Origin: Amycolatopsis palatopharyngis
GTDB lineage: Bacteria > Actinomycetota > Actinomycetes > Mycobacteriales > Pseudonocardiaceae
Assembly: GCF_003385185.1 (NCBI RefSeq)
Contig: NZ_PQHZ01000011.1
Location: forward strand, 62,001 to 126,000
Length of the DNA: 64,000 bases
Direction: 5' to 3'
Numbering within the stretch: the first letter of the stretch is position 1; each line of letters opens with the position of its first letter. This document shows positions 23,920-32,269 of this stretch, in pieces. The notes beneath the pieces were generated by a model, which searched no databases, was not told the origin of the DNA, and saw only the letters and a program-made list of their open reading frames with translations. The position numbers were made by a program, and so were the translations under genes.

Positions 23920-25095
23920 TCAATAGGATTTCGGGAGTCCCAGAACGTGCCGGGACACGTGGTTCAACACCATCTCCTGACTCACGGGCGCCAATCGCAG
24001 CAGCCTTGCCTCGCGGAAGTACCGTTCCACGTGGTACTCCTTCGCGTACCCCATGCCGCCATGGGTCTGGACGGCCTGGTCTGCGGCCAGGAAGCCGGCG
24101 TCCGCGCAGAGATACTTCGCCATGTTCGCCTCCCGAGCACACTCGAGTCCGTGGTCGTAACGCCACGCCGCGTTGCGCGCCATCAACTCGGCCGCGTCCA
24201 GCCGGGTGACGGCTTCCGCGAGGGGAAACGACACGCCCTGGTTCATGCCGATCGGGCGGTCGAACACGATGCGTTCGTTGGCATACTGTGTGGCCCGGCG
24301 CAACGCCGCCCTGCCAATGCCCAGAGCCTCGTGTGCGAGGAGAATCCGCTCCGGGTTCAGGCCGTCGAGCAGATACGTGAATCCTTTGCCCTCCTCCCCG
24401 ATGCGCGCCGACTCGGGCACCCTGAGGTCGTCGATGAACACCTCGTAGGACGGGACCGCGTTCCTGCCTAACTTGGGGATGGCCCGAAGCTGTACCGCTT
24501 CGGATTCGATGTCGACCAGGAACAGCGACATCCCGTCGGTCGGCCTTGCGACCTCGTCCCGGGGAGTCGTTCGGCAGATCAGCAGCATCTTCTGGGACTG
24601 CCCCGCCTTTGTGATCCACACCTTGCGCCCGTTGATGACGTAGTCGGTGCCGTCCCGCTGTGCGAAGGTGGAGATGCGCGTGGTGTCCGTCCCAGCGTTC
24701 GGCTCGGTGACGCCGAAGCACACGTGCAGCGTCCCGTCCGCGGCCGGCGGCAGCACCTCCTCGCGCAGGCTCGAGCTTCCGTGTCTGACGATGGTGTTGA
24801 GGCCGAAGATCGTCAGGTGCATCGTGCTGCACCCGTTCATTCCGGCGCCGGAGGCAGCCACCTCCTCGAGTAGCAGCGAGGCCTCGAGGACCCCGAGCCC
24901 GCCTCCGCCGTACTCCTCGGGGATGGCGATACCCAGCCAGCCTCCCTCGGCGAAGGTGTTGTAGAACTCCCACGGGAACTCGTGCTTGGTGTCCCGTTCG
25001 GCCCAGTAGTCGTCGGAATAGGTGGCGGCAATCTCGCGGACCGCGTTCCGTAGCTGTTGCTGGTCCTCGTTGAGCGCGAAATCCAACTGGCCCAC
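23920..25095 (-). CDS. Acyl-CoA dehydrogenase
   Basis: The protein has 391 residues with the standard three domains: N-terminal helices (DFALNEDQQQLRNAVREIAA), beta domain (CFGVTEPNAGTDTTRI; INGRKVWITKAG) and C-terminal helices (QTHGGMGYAKEYHVERYFREA). The usual catalytic YEGT motif is replaced by LAPVSQEMVLNHV. A Glu in GLNPERILLAHEALG occupies the position used as catalytic base in isovaleryl-CoA and long-chain dehydrogenases, so the enzyme is probably active with a shifted base. GTG start at 25095. A branched or substituted acyl-CoA is the likely substrate. Confidence 0.9.
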   Translation of the reverse strand: MGQLDFALNEDQQQLRNAVREIAATYSDDYWAERDTKHEFPWEFYNTFAEGGWLGIAIPEEYGGGGLGVLEASLLLEEVAASGAGMNGCSTMHLTIFGLNTIVRHGSSSLREEVLPPAADGTLHVCFGVTEPNAGTDTTRISTFAQRDGTDYVINGRKVWITKAGQSQKMLLICRTTPRDEVARPTDGMSLFLVDIESEAVQLRAIPKLGRNAVPSYEVFIDDLRVPESARIGEEGKGFTYLLDGLNPERILLAHEALGIGRAALRRATQYANERIVFDRPIGMNQGVSFPLAEAVTRLDAAELMARNAAWRYDHGLECAREANMAKYLCADAGFLAADQAVQTHGGMGYAKEYHVERYFREARLLRLAPVSQEMVLNHVSRHVLGLPKSY

Positions 25096-25138
25096 CTTCC
25101 CGGCTCGGTTTCTTCAGGCTTTCCGGAATCCGGCCCGC

Positions 25139-26704
25139 TCATCCGCGGGTCACGCGCATCACGTGTGCGTAGCCCGAGGGATCAATTCGAGCATCCACAA
25201 GGGACGGTCCAGGCCCTGCTGCGTCCAGTGTGACACGCAGGCTTTCCGCATCGTCCACGGTCGAGCCGGGCACCCCCATCCCGCACGCGACAGCTGCAAA
25301 GTCCATGGCGCCGTAGACGACTGCCATGTCCCCGCCCTGGTTCTGCTTCTGCTTCAGCCGGATCAGCGTCAACGCCTCGTCGTTGAGCACGACGACCGTG
25401 ACGTCCAGGCGCAGCCGCGCGAGGGTCTCCAACTCGGCGAGCACCATCGCGAGACCGCCGTCGCCCACGAAGCACACCACCCGCTGCCCTGGACGGGCCA
25501 GCGCCGCGCCGATGGCGGCGGGCAGGGAGAATCCCATGGTCGCCAGCCCGTTGGAGATGAGCACCGAGTCCGCGTCGTCGGTCTCCCACAGTGGCATCGC
25601 GACCAGCATGTGCGCACCCGCGTCAACCGTGAGCAGGGCGTCGCCCCGCGCCTTCCGGGTCGTGCGCACCACCTCGTGCGGGCTCAGTCCCTGTGTCGGA
25701 TATTCGAGCCGTGCCACGTCACGGTCGCAGGTTTCGCGCCCGGCGCGCGGCGGCCACTCGGAGTGGCAGCGTCCGAGGAGATCCTTGAATTGCTCGTCGT
25801 AGGAACCGACCACCACCTCGGGCTCTCCGAAGTAGGCAGCATCGATGGGGTGGCTGTGGAGCATGACCATCGGCGCCTTGTTGGACCACGGCCCCGGCAA
25901 TGGCTCGACCGGGTCGAGGCCCAGGGCGATGATGAGGTCGGCCTGGTCGAGCAAAGGGCGCTCGACGACGGCACCGGTGAAGACCCCGGCGTAGCTCGGC
26001 CAGGACTCGGGGATCGTCCCCTTGGCCTCGTAGGTCACCAGGATCGGGCAGTTCATGGACTCGAGCGCCGCGCGGACGCCCATGACATGACGGGCCGCGT
26101 CGAGGCCTACGATGACCACCGGCCTGCGGGCGGAATCGCACCGCCGCCGGACCCGCTCGAGCACGGCGTCGTCGACCACCGCAGGCATCGGTAGCTCGGG
26201 GGCAGGGTCACCGGCCACGGTGGGATCGAAGGCCAGGTGCACAGCGCCCGCAGGCGCCGCCGTGGCCAGTGCGGCCGCGGCATTGACCACCGCCTCGGGG
26301 TCGCCGACGCCGAGCGTGCCGCTCCACTTGGTCAGCGGCGCCGCCGCACCGACCTGATCCAGGCGCTGGTGCGCGACCCGACCGGCGTTCGCCTGTGACA
26401 CCGTGTCGCTGATGAGCAGCAGCGGAAACCTGTCGAGGGTGGCCTGCGCGAGGCCGTTGCCCGCACTGGTCAGCCCTGGCCCCCTGGTCACCACAGCCAC
26501 TCCGGGGGTGCCGGTCAGCCGACCGTAGCTGGCGGCCATGATGCAGGCCGCCGTCTCGCCGTGGGCGAGGACGAAGTCGATGCCGACTTCCTCGGCGCAG
26601 CCGATCATGTCCAGGTTCGGACCCCCGCCAGGCATACCGAAGATCTTCTCGACACCCGCTGCGCGGAGTCCTCGCACCAACGGGAGAGCCAGATCACGCG
26701 TCAT
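25139..26704 (-). CDS. Thiamine-diphosphate-dependent enzyme (acetolactate synthase / benzoylformate decarboxylase type)
   Basis: The protein has 521 residues in three domains. The N-terminal Pyr domain has FGMPGGGPNLDM and HGETAACIMAASYGRLTG, containing the cofactor-activating Glu. The central domain has PVVIVGLDAARHVMG. The C-terminal PP domain has CFVGDGGLAMVLAELETLAR and VVVLNDEALTLIRLKQKQN, the GDG-x25-N ThDP motif. Reaction type (decarboxylation or carboligation) cannot be decided. It follows, with a 4-bp ATGA overlap, the ghost frame of a decayed CaiB gene, so it was once in the middle of a CoA-ester operon. Confidence 0.85.
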   Translation of the reverse strand: MTRDLALPLVRGLRAAGVEKIFGMPGGGPNLDMIGCAEEVGIDFVLAHGETAACIMAASYGRLTGTPGVAVVTRGPGLTSAGNGLAQATLDRFPLLLISDTVSQANAGRVAHQRLDQVGAAAPLTKWSGTLGVGDPEAVVNAAAALATAAPAGAVHLAFDPTVAGDPAPELPMPAVVDDAVLERVRRRCDSARRPVVIVGLDAARHVMGVRAALESMNCPILVTYEAKGTIPESWPSYAGVFTGAVVERPLLDQADLIIALGLDPVEPLPGPWSNKAPMVMLHSHPIDAAYFGEPEVVVGSYDEQFKDLLGRCHSEWPPRAGRETCDRDVARLEYPTQGLSPHEVVRTTRKARGDALLTVDAGAHMLVAMPLWETDDADSVLISNGLATMGFSLPAAIGAALARPGQRVVCFVGDGGLAMVLAELETLARLRLDVTVVVLNDEALTLIRLKQKQNQGGDMAVVYGAMDFAAVACGMGVPGSTVDDAESLRVTLDAAGPGPSLVDARIDPSGYAHVMRVTRG

Positions 26705-27030
26705 GGGTCCGTCTGTTCCTTCTCGCTGTTGTCGTCGCGGGCACGGCAGCCCGCGAAGCCGTGGGCCGCGACCTCGTCGGTGTGCTCACCGAGCAGGGGG
26801 GCGCGAACGAATTCACCTGGCGTCAACCGAGCACAGCCACTACCTCACCGGTCGAAGGTGCGACGACCACTCCTCGACCATGTCGTACACCTCCTGGACG
26901 TGGCCAGCCGGTCCTCGTTCCTACTGAGCCGCGGGGGCCACCCCGAACTCAGGCCTGGCCATGCTCTCGGTGAGAAGTCGCCAGTGGTGGTCCGAGGGGG
27001 CGGCAACGCAGACCGACGAGCGGGACGTCC
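26701..27030 (-). pseudogene. CaiB/BaiF CoA-transferase C-terminal remnant
   Basis: On the minus strand SVCVAAPSDHHWRLLTESMA and RPEFGVAPA match the family's YLAVAAxTDRHWRxLAELIGRPEL region. After stops and frameshifts, VQEVYDMVEEWSS and then PGEFVRAPLLGEHTDEVAAH match its C-terminus (APLLGEHTDEVL). The last frame ends in a TGA at 26701-26703 that overlaps the next gene's ATG as ATGA. At least two indels break it, and the N-terminal 250 or so residues are gone. A palindromic operator (27081-27097) sits just upstream. Confidence 0.7.
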
Positions 27031-27080
27031 AATGTGATCACCTACCTAGCTACCGCGGCACCTGTCTCGACCCTAGCCGG

Positions 27081-27097
27081 TGACATGCCACATGTCA
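27081..27097. promoter_or_regulatory. Perfect palindrome TGACATG-CCA-CATGTCA
   Basis: Seven-base arms TGACATG (27081-27087) and CATGTCA (27091-27097) flank CCA. The site lies between the 3-prime end of the Ldh_2 gene and the decayed CaiB gene. It has GntR-operator appearance and may be the surviving promoter/operator of the CaiB-ThDP-ACAD-CaiB transcript. Confidence 0.45.
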
Positions 27098-27138
27098 GTA
27101 TCCTCGATGGGAAAGATCGTGCGGTTCGCTGCAGACCG

Positions 27139-28221
27139 TCAGCCGAACGCACTCGACGGAAACTCCAGCGCGAGCTCCTCGCCGATACGGGTCAGCGAGT
27201 TGAGCACCTCTCCGCCCAGGGGAATCCCGTCCCGCCTCCGCTCCAGCTCACATCGCCACTCCGGTTCGCCTGGCGTCATCACCGGTGTCTCCGGGTCGCT
27301 CGGCGTCAAGCCGTGCAGGTCGGCCAGCAGCGACGAGACCGCGTCCGTAAAGCTGTGTGCGTCACCGAAACGCGCGGGGTCGATGGCGGCCAGGAAGTGA
27401 CCTACGCGCGCAGGCCGATCCCCCGCCGTGAACACCAAGTTCTGCACTCCGGGGCCATACGGGCCGCCTCCCAGCAGACCGGAAAACACCTCAACCAGTA
27501 GGCCGAGCGCAAATCCTTTGTGGCTGGACAGCTGCCGAAAGCTGCCGAGCGGCAGGAGCCATCCGCCGCTGGCGAGTGCCGCGGCGTCGGTGGTCGCGTG
27601 CCCGTCCCGGTCCACTCCCCACCCCTCCGGGATGGGCTTGCCGTCCCGCGCCGCCAGCTCCAGCTTTCCCGTGGCCACCGCGCTGGTGGCCATGTCGACG
27701 ACCATCGCAGGCGGACTCGACGTCGGCACGGCGACAGCAAAGGGGTTCGTCCCGAGGAACGGTTCGTTCGCACCGGCAGGCGCAACGCGGGGCCCGGCGT
27801 TCGTGCCTGCCAGGCCGATCAGGCCGAGATCGGTGGCGAGGCGGGCATAGAAGCCCGCGATGCCGAAGTGGTTGCTGTTGCGCACCGCCACCCACCCGAC
27901 ACCGCACGAACGCGCCCGCGCGATCGCCTCGGCCATGGCGAACTCGGCAACCGGATGCCCCATCAGGTTGCCCCCGTCGACCAGAGCCGTCGCGCCGCTC
28001 GACGCGACCACGCAGGGTTGCCCCTCCGTGGCCGTCGCACCGGAGCCGAGCCGGCCGAGATACGCAGGCAGACGCGCGATGCCGTGCGAATCGATGCCTT
28101 GCACGTCCGCGGCCACGAGGACCCGGGCGGTGCTCTGCGCGTGGGAAGCCTGCACACCGTGACGCTGCAGCACGGCGGCGACCCAGTTACCCAGCCGCTC
28201 CGGGTCGACCAGGGTTGTCAC
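27139..28221 (-). CDS. Malate/L-lactate dehydrogenase family (Ldh_2) oxidoreductase
   Basis: The protein has 360 residues. Ldh_2 signatures are QGIDSHGIARLPAYLGRL (catalytic His region), VRNSNHFGIAGFYAR, FLGTNPFAVAVP and DMATSAVATGKLELAARDGK. This NAD(P)-dependent family, unrelated to classical malate dehydrogenases, oxidises 2-hydroxy acids such as malate, lactate, ureidoglycolate or sulfolactate, or reduces cyclic imines. The GTG at 28221 is preferred because GAGG lies six bases before it; a GTG at 28254 would overlap the TRAP gene. It is the third gene of the TAXI-TRAP operon and may oxidise the imported acid. Confidence 0.88.
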   Translation of the reverse strand: MTTLVDPERLGNWVAAVLQRHGVQASHAQSTARVLVAADVQGIDSHGIARLPAYLGRLGSGATATEGQPCVVASSGATALVDGGNLMGHPVAEFAMAEAIARARSCGVGWVAVRNSNHFGIAGFYARLATDLGLIGLAGTNAGPRVAPAGANEPFLGTNPFAVAVPTSSPPAMVVDMATSAVATGKLELAARDGKPIPEGWGVDRDGHATTDAAALASGGWLLPLGSFRQLSSHKGFALGLLVEVFSGLLGGGPYGPGVQNLVFTAGDRPARVGHFLAAIDPARFGDAHSFTDAVSSLLADLHGLTPSDPETPVMTPGEPEWRCELERRRDGIPLGGEVLNSLTRIGEELALEFPSSAFG

Positions 28222-28243
28222 ACGGTCCTCACTCGAAATGTGA

Positions 28244-30214
28244 TCACGCCTCACTGGCGATCGCTGCGGGCGAACCCTTACCCGCCTCGGGGAAGGCCCG
28301 CTGCAGGACGTAGACGGCGACGAGTATGGCCAGCCCGATCCCGTTGCTCAGCATCCCGGGAGCGATCAGCAGACCACCGCCGACCAGGAGGAGCAACCGC
28401 TCGGGAACGGTCGTCTTTCTTCGCATGTGTCCGGCGAAGCCCGCTGTCAACCCATATATGCCGACCATAGCCGTGATCACCACAGGCGCAGCCGCAGTCC
28501 ACGGACCGTCGATCAGCGGGGTGTAGGCCATCAGGAACGGAACGATGTAAAGGCCTCGCGCCAACAGCCATGCCTGCCACGCCGTTCTCATGGGGGACCC
28601 CCCGGAGATGCTCGCCCCGGCGAACGCACCTAGCGCGATGGGTGGCGTCACGTTCGCGTCCTGGCTCACCCAGAAGATCACGAGGTGTGCCACGACCAGC
28701 GACAGGCCCAGATCGGTGAGGGCAGGCGCCACCAGCACCGCGACCATGATGTAGGAGGACGTCACGGTGAGTCCGGCACCCAGGAACCAGGATGCCAGCG
28801 CGGTGAGGACGAGGGCCAGCAGCAGGCTGCCCCCGGACATCTGCACGACGAGGTCCGAGAACCGCAGACCGAGACCGGTCAGGTTCACCACGCCGATCAC
28901 GATGCCGATCGTGCCGACGATCGCGCCGACGGCGAGCGAGGCGACGGCTCCGTTGCGCATCGCCTGGACGATGGAACGAATGCCCATCCGAGATCCGTTG
29001 TAAGGGAACGCGACACCGATGACGACCACGGCGACGACCGCCCAGAACCCGGCGAAAGCGGGGCTGAACCGCATGACAACGAGCACGAAGAGAAGCACGA
29101 GGGGCAGCACGAAGTACCAGCCCTGCTTGAGCACCTTGCGCCAGTCGGGCAGTTCCGACCGGGGCACGCCCCGCAGATCGCGCTTGACCGACTCGAAGTC
29201 CACGAGGAGGTAGACGGCGAAGAAATACATCAGGGCGGGGACGATCGAGACCAGCATGATCGTCGAGTAGGAGGTCTGGGTGAACTCCGCGATCAAAAAG
29301 GCACCGGCACCCATCACCGGTGGAAGCACCTGGCCGCCCACCGAGGCGGCAGCCTCCACGCCACCTGCGAACTCTCTTGTGTAGCCGACCCGACGCATCA
29401 GCGGGATGGTCACGCTTCCGGTGGTCATCACGTTAGCCACCACGCTGCCGTTGACGGACCCCATCAGCGCGCTGACCGCGATGGCCACCTTCGCCGGGCC
29501 GCCCCGCCTCGTGCCGGCCAGCGCCAGCGGCAGGTCGACGAAGAACTGCCCTGCACCGCTCTTCTGGAGAAACGCGCCGAAGATGATGAAGATGAACACG
29601 TAGGTGGCGAAGATGTCCGCCACCGGGCCGAAGAGGCCGTTGAACGACGTGTACATCGTCGTCAGAAAGCGCTCCGCGTCGTAGCCCGCGTGCGCGAAGA
29701 ACCCCGGCATCGACGGCCCGAAGAACGTATAGACGATCGCCAGGACACCGAGCCCTGGCAGAACGGTCCCGAGGACTCGTCGCGTCATCTCCAGGGACAG
29801 GACGACAGCGAGGATGCCGAGCACGTACTCCATGTCGGTGAGCGTGCCCCCGCGCGCCACGATCTCCGGGTACTGGAACACGTAGTACGCCGCGAGCCCC
29901 ACCACGGTCAGCGCGAGGGCGATGTCCCAGATCGGGACACGCTGGTTGGCTTCGGCCTTCCGCCGTTTGCGCACCGGGTAGAGCAGGAAGACGAGCAGGC
30001 CAGCGAAACCCCAGTAGAAGCCGCGGTGCGCCTGCGGCGAGACGATGCCGAACTGTGCGGTCCACAGGTAATAACCCGAGTACACGACCGCGATCACTGT
30101 CACGATCTTCGCGGTGAGGCCACCGAGATCGCGCACGCGACCGGCACTCTCGTCGCCGTCCGGGGAATTCGCGTCCGGTACGGAACGCCGGACCACCTTG
30201 TCCCAGAACTTCAT
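28244..30214 (-). CDS. TRAP transporter fused permease (TAXI type, DctQM fusion)
   Basis: The protein has 656 residues. About four N-terminal membrane segments replace the separate small DctQ subunit and about twelve more form the large DctM part, the standard layout of TAXI-TRAP permeases. Signatures include FGPSMPGFFAHAGYDAERFL, FGAFLQKSGAGQFFVDLPLA, GSVNGSVVANVMTTGSVTIP, and SQDANVTPPIALGAFAGASISG. It uses a sodium or proton gradient to import the ligand delivered by the adjacent TAXI binding protein. A strong hairpin separates it from that gene, probably lowering permease expression relative to the binding protein. Confidence 0.93.
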   Translation of the reverse strand: MKFWDKVVRRSVPDANSPDGDESAGRVRDLGGLTAKIVTVIAVVYSGYYLWTAQFGIVSPQAHRGFYWGFAGLLVFLLYPVRKRRKAEANQRVPIWDIALALTVVGLAAYYVFQYPEIVARGGTLTDMEYVLGILAVVLSLEMTRRVLGTVLPGLGVLAIVYTFFGPSMPGFFAHAGYDAERFLTTMYTSFNGLFGPVADIFATYVFIFIIFGAFLQKSGAGQFFVDLPLALAGTRRGGPAKVAIAVSALMGSVNGSVVANVMTTGSVTIPLMRRVGYTREFAGGVEAAASVGGQVLPPVMGAGAFLIAEFTQTSYSTIMLVSIVPALMYFFAVYLLVDFESVKRDLRGVPRSELPDWRKVLKQGWYFVLPLVLLFVLVVMRFSPAFAGFWAVVAVVVIGVAFPYNGSRMGIRSIVQAMRNGAVASLAVGAIVGTIGIVIGVVNLTGLGLRFSDLVVQMSGGSLLLALVLTALASWFLGAGLTVTSSYIMVAVLVAPALTDLGLSLVVAHLVIFWVSQDANVTPPIALGAFAGASISGGSPMRTAWQAWLLARGLYIVPFLMAYTPLIDGPWTAAAPVVITAMVGIYGLTAGFAGHMRRKTTVPERLLLLVGGGLLIAPGMLSNGIGLAILVAVYVLQRAFPEAGKGSPAAIASEA

Positions 30215-30274
30215 GGTTATCTGAGTCCCATTCTTCCTCGATCAGACGACAAGGGCCGCGTCGCCAATCGCTCA

Positions 30275-30319
30275 CCCTGACGGGGCCGCGTTCCTGCACG
30301 GTCCACGACCCCGTCAGGG
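30275..30319 (-). terminator. Strong intra-operon hairpin between binding protein and permease
   Basis: CCCTGACGGGG (30275-30285) and CCCCGTCAGGG (30309-30319) are perfect 11-bp inverted repeats with a 23-base loop. They lie in the 133-bp gap between the TAXI binding-protein gene and the permease gene. No T-tract follows, so partial termination or protection of the upstream mRNA from decay is more likely than full termination. Such an element would keep the binding protein in excess over the permease. Confidence 0.6.
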
Positions 30320-30347
30320 CTGGCACTCGGTCTGTCAGCCCGGTCTG

Positions 30348-31343
30348 TCAGCTGGGCCGCAGCTCCTCCGGAATCTCCACGCCTGCTTCCTTGAAGTAGG
30401 CCATCGACCCAGGGCAGACCGGCGCGACGGCGTCGGTGATGTTCTCCGGAGCGATTTCACCACCGGCAGGGTGTCCCGATGCCAGCGCGTCCACGTTCTC
30501 GTGCACCGCTCGGGTCACCGATCCCACGAACTCCTGAGAAGTGTTGGTGCTCATCAGGAGCGAGTTCCATGTCGCAGCCACCGGCACCGCCTGCTCCTGG
30601 CCATCATAAGTGGCGGCCTCGAGTTCGGTCGCGATGTAGTAGGGATACTTCTCGGTTACCTTGTTCAGCGACTCCTCATCCAGCGGAACCACCTTGATGT
30701 CCTCACTGGACGCGAGGTCCTGAATGGATGAAGCGCCGGGCGCGACAACCCACGCACCGACGTCGAGCTGGCCGTTTCGAATCGCCGTGGTCTGGCCGTC
30801 GAACGGCAGGTGCTGGGCCTCACCGAAGTCTTCGAAGCTCATTCCCAACGTGGTGACCACGTTGTTGAACATCAGCTCCGTCGCGCTGCCTGCGTCGCCC
30901 ACGGAGACCCGCTTTCCGGCGAGGTCCTGGAAACTCTTGATGCCGGTCGCCTCGGTGGTCACGACCTGCAGGACGTTGGGGTACATCACCCCGATCGTGC
31001 AGACGTTCTGGGGCTCCTTGAAGTCGCCCTCACCGTTCACCGCGTTGTAGACGGCGTCGTTCATCGCCATCGCGATGGTCGTACGTTCATCGCCGAGCAG
31101 CTTCAGGTTCTCGACCGAGCCTCCGGTGGTCTCCGCAGTGCCGCTCTGCACACCCTCGATCTCGCTCGCGAGCATGCTGCCCATCGCGCCGCCGATGGGG
31201 TAATAGACACCCCCCGTGCCGCCGGTCGCGATGGTCACGAACTCGGGTACGCCGGGAACACCGCTCTCCCCTCCACACGATGTCAGAAGCAGAATCGGGA
31301 GTAGAGCTGCAATCGGGTAGCTCCGCTTGGTCAGCTTGAACAT
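30348..31343 (-). CDS. TAXI family TRAP transporter solute-binding lipoprotein
   Basis: The protein has 331 residues. A lipoprotein signal ends in LLLTSC (Cys about residue 23). The mature protein starts FVTIATGGTGGVYYPIGGAM, the diagnostic TAXI motif, with GSVENLKLLGDERTTIAMAM, VGDAGSATELMFNNVVTTLG and GQLDVGAWVVAPGASSIQDLA. TAXI proteins bind small carboxylates such as glutamate, 2-oxoglutarate or aromatic acids and deliver them to the fused TRAP permease downstream. The ATG at 31343 has GAGAGGAG nine bases upstream. It is divergent from the enoyl-CoA hydratase gene, with 143 bp between starts. Confidence 0.93.
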   Translation of the reverse strand: MFKLTKRSYPIAALLPILLLTSCGGESGVPGVPEFVTIATGGTGGVYYPIGGAMGSMLASEIEGVQSGTAETTGGSVENLKLLGDERTTIAMAMNDAVYNAVNGEGDFKEPQNVCTIGVMYPNVLQVVTTEATGIKSFQDLAGKRVSVGDAGSATELMFNNVVTTLGMSFEDFGEAQHLPFDGQTTAIRNGQLDVGAWVVAPGASSIQDLASSEDIKVVPLDEESLNKVTEKYPYYIATELEAATYDGQEQAVPVAATWNSLLMSTNTSQEFVGSVTRAVHENVDALASGHPAGGEIAPENITDAVAPVCPGSMAYFKEAGVEIPEELRPS

Positions 31344-31486
31344 GCTGCCGCTCCTCTCGGTGTACGCTGCCGCTAACATGTCACAGATCACATTACAGTG
31401 TCCATACCTCGTCGTTCCCGGATTCCGCACCGTTATCCAAGGGTGCGATCGACGTCTGGATGAAGCGTTGAAGAGGGAGGATAGAA
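31344..31486. promoter_or_regulatory. Divergent promoter region, TAXI-TRAP operon and enoyl-CoA hydratase
   Basis: These 143 bp must hold promoters for both directions. An AT-richer patch around 31376-31410 (AACATGTCACAGATCACATT) carries half-sites resembling the arms of the 27081-27097 palindrome (ACATGTCA), so one regulator may act at both places. No perfect dyad is visible. Confidence 0.35.
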
Positions 31487-32236
31487 GTGTCAATGCCTTC
31501 TGTGCGAGACGTTGACCAGATCCGTTGGGTAACGTTCAGCCGGCCGGAGAAGCTCAACGCGCTCACCCGCGAGGACATCACGGTCGCCAGGGAAGCCGTG
31601 GCGGACACTCCCGAAGGCGTACGGGCTGTCGTGTTCGCCGGCGCAGGCCGACGCGCCTTTTCCGCCGGCGTACACGTCCAGGTGTTCCACGGTTTGTCAG
31701 CACGTGATGCCCGGTCATTCATCAGCGAGCTGGGCGATCTGCTGAGCGCAGCCAGACGAGCGCCGGTGCCGACGTTGTGCGCGATCAACGGCTACTGTCT
31801 CGGCGCGGGTATGGAGTTGGCGTTGGCGTGTGACCTTCGCGTGGCCACCACCGATGCCGTTTTCGGGATGCCCGAGATCAAGGTCGGGATCCCTTCGGTG
31901 CTCGATGCCGCACTGCTCCAACAACATCTCGGACTCGGTAAGGCCAAGGAGTTACTCCTGACCGGCGGCCTGTACGGCGTCGCCGAGCTGGACGCGCACG
32001 GATTCCTCAACAAGATCGTGCCGCCGGACGAACTCGAGAAGGTCACCATTGACCTGGCCCGAGCAGTCGCAGGGCACTCCCCCGTTGCGATGGCAGCACA
32101 GAAGCGCCTGTTCGAGACGTGGCAGAACGTCGGCCTGCAGGCAGCAATAGATGCGAGTGTCGGCGAGTTCGCCGAGGTGTTCGCCGACCCCGACGCCCGC
32201 GAACGCATCAACTCCTACCGACCTGACGACAGCTAG
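31487..32236 (+). CDS. Enoyl-CoA hydratase/isomerase family protein
   Basis: The protein has 249 residues. Crotonase-fold markers are AGAGRRAFSAGVHVQVF (first oxyanion-hole strand), AINGYCLGAGMELALACDLR (second oxyanion hole and one candidate catalytic Glu) and FGMPEIKVGIPSVLDAALLQ. The usual PGxGGTQRL after the second Glu is replaced by PSVLDAALL, so the reaction may not be simple hydration; isomerases and hydrolases of the fold vary here. GGGAGG six bases before the GTG fixes the start. It is divergently transcribed from the TAXI-TRAP operon and likely belongs with the CaiB and acyl-CoA dehydrogenase genes. Confidence 0.87.
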   Translation: MSMPSVRDVDQIRWVTFSRPEKLNALTREDITVAREAVADTPEGVRAVVFAGAGRRAFSAGVHVQVFHGLSARDARSFISELGDLLSAARRAPVPTLCAINGYCLGAGMELALACDLRVATTDAVFGMPEIKVGIPSVLDAALLQQHLGLGKAKELLLTGGLYGVAELDAHGFLNKIVPPDELEKVTIDLARAVAGHSPVAMAAQKRLFETWQNVGLQAAIDASVGEFAEVFADPDARERINSYRPDDS

Positions 32237-32269
32237 GCGTCCGAGCTGGTTTGCCGGGTTCCCTGTCGC

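Noticed and set aside
28685-30280. A 531-codon plus-strand frame opposite the TRAP fused permease
   Set aside because: Its product is almost wholly charged and repetitive (His, Asp, Glu, Arg), the complement of membrane codons. It has no ribosome site or family match.
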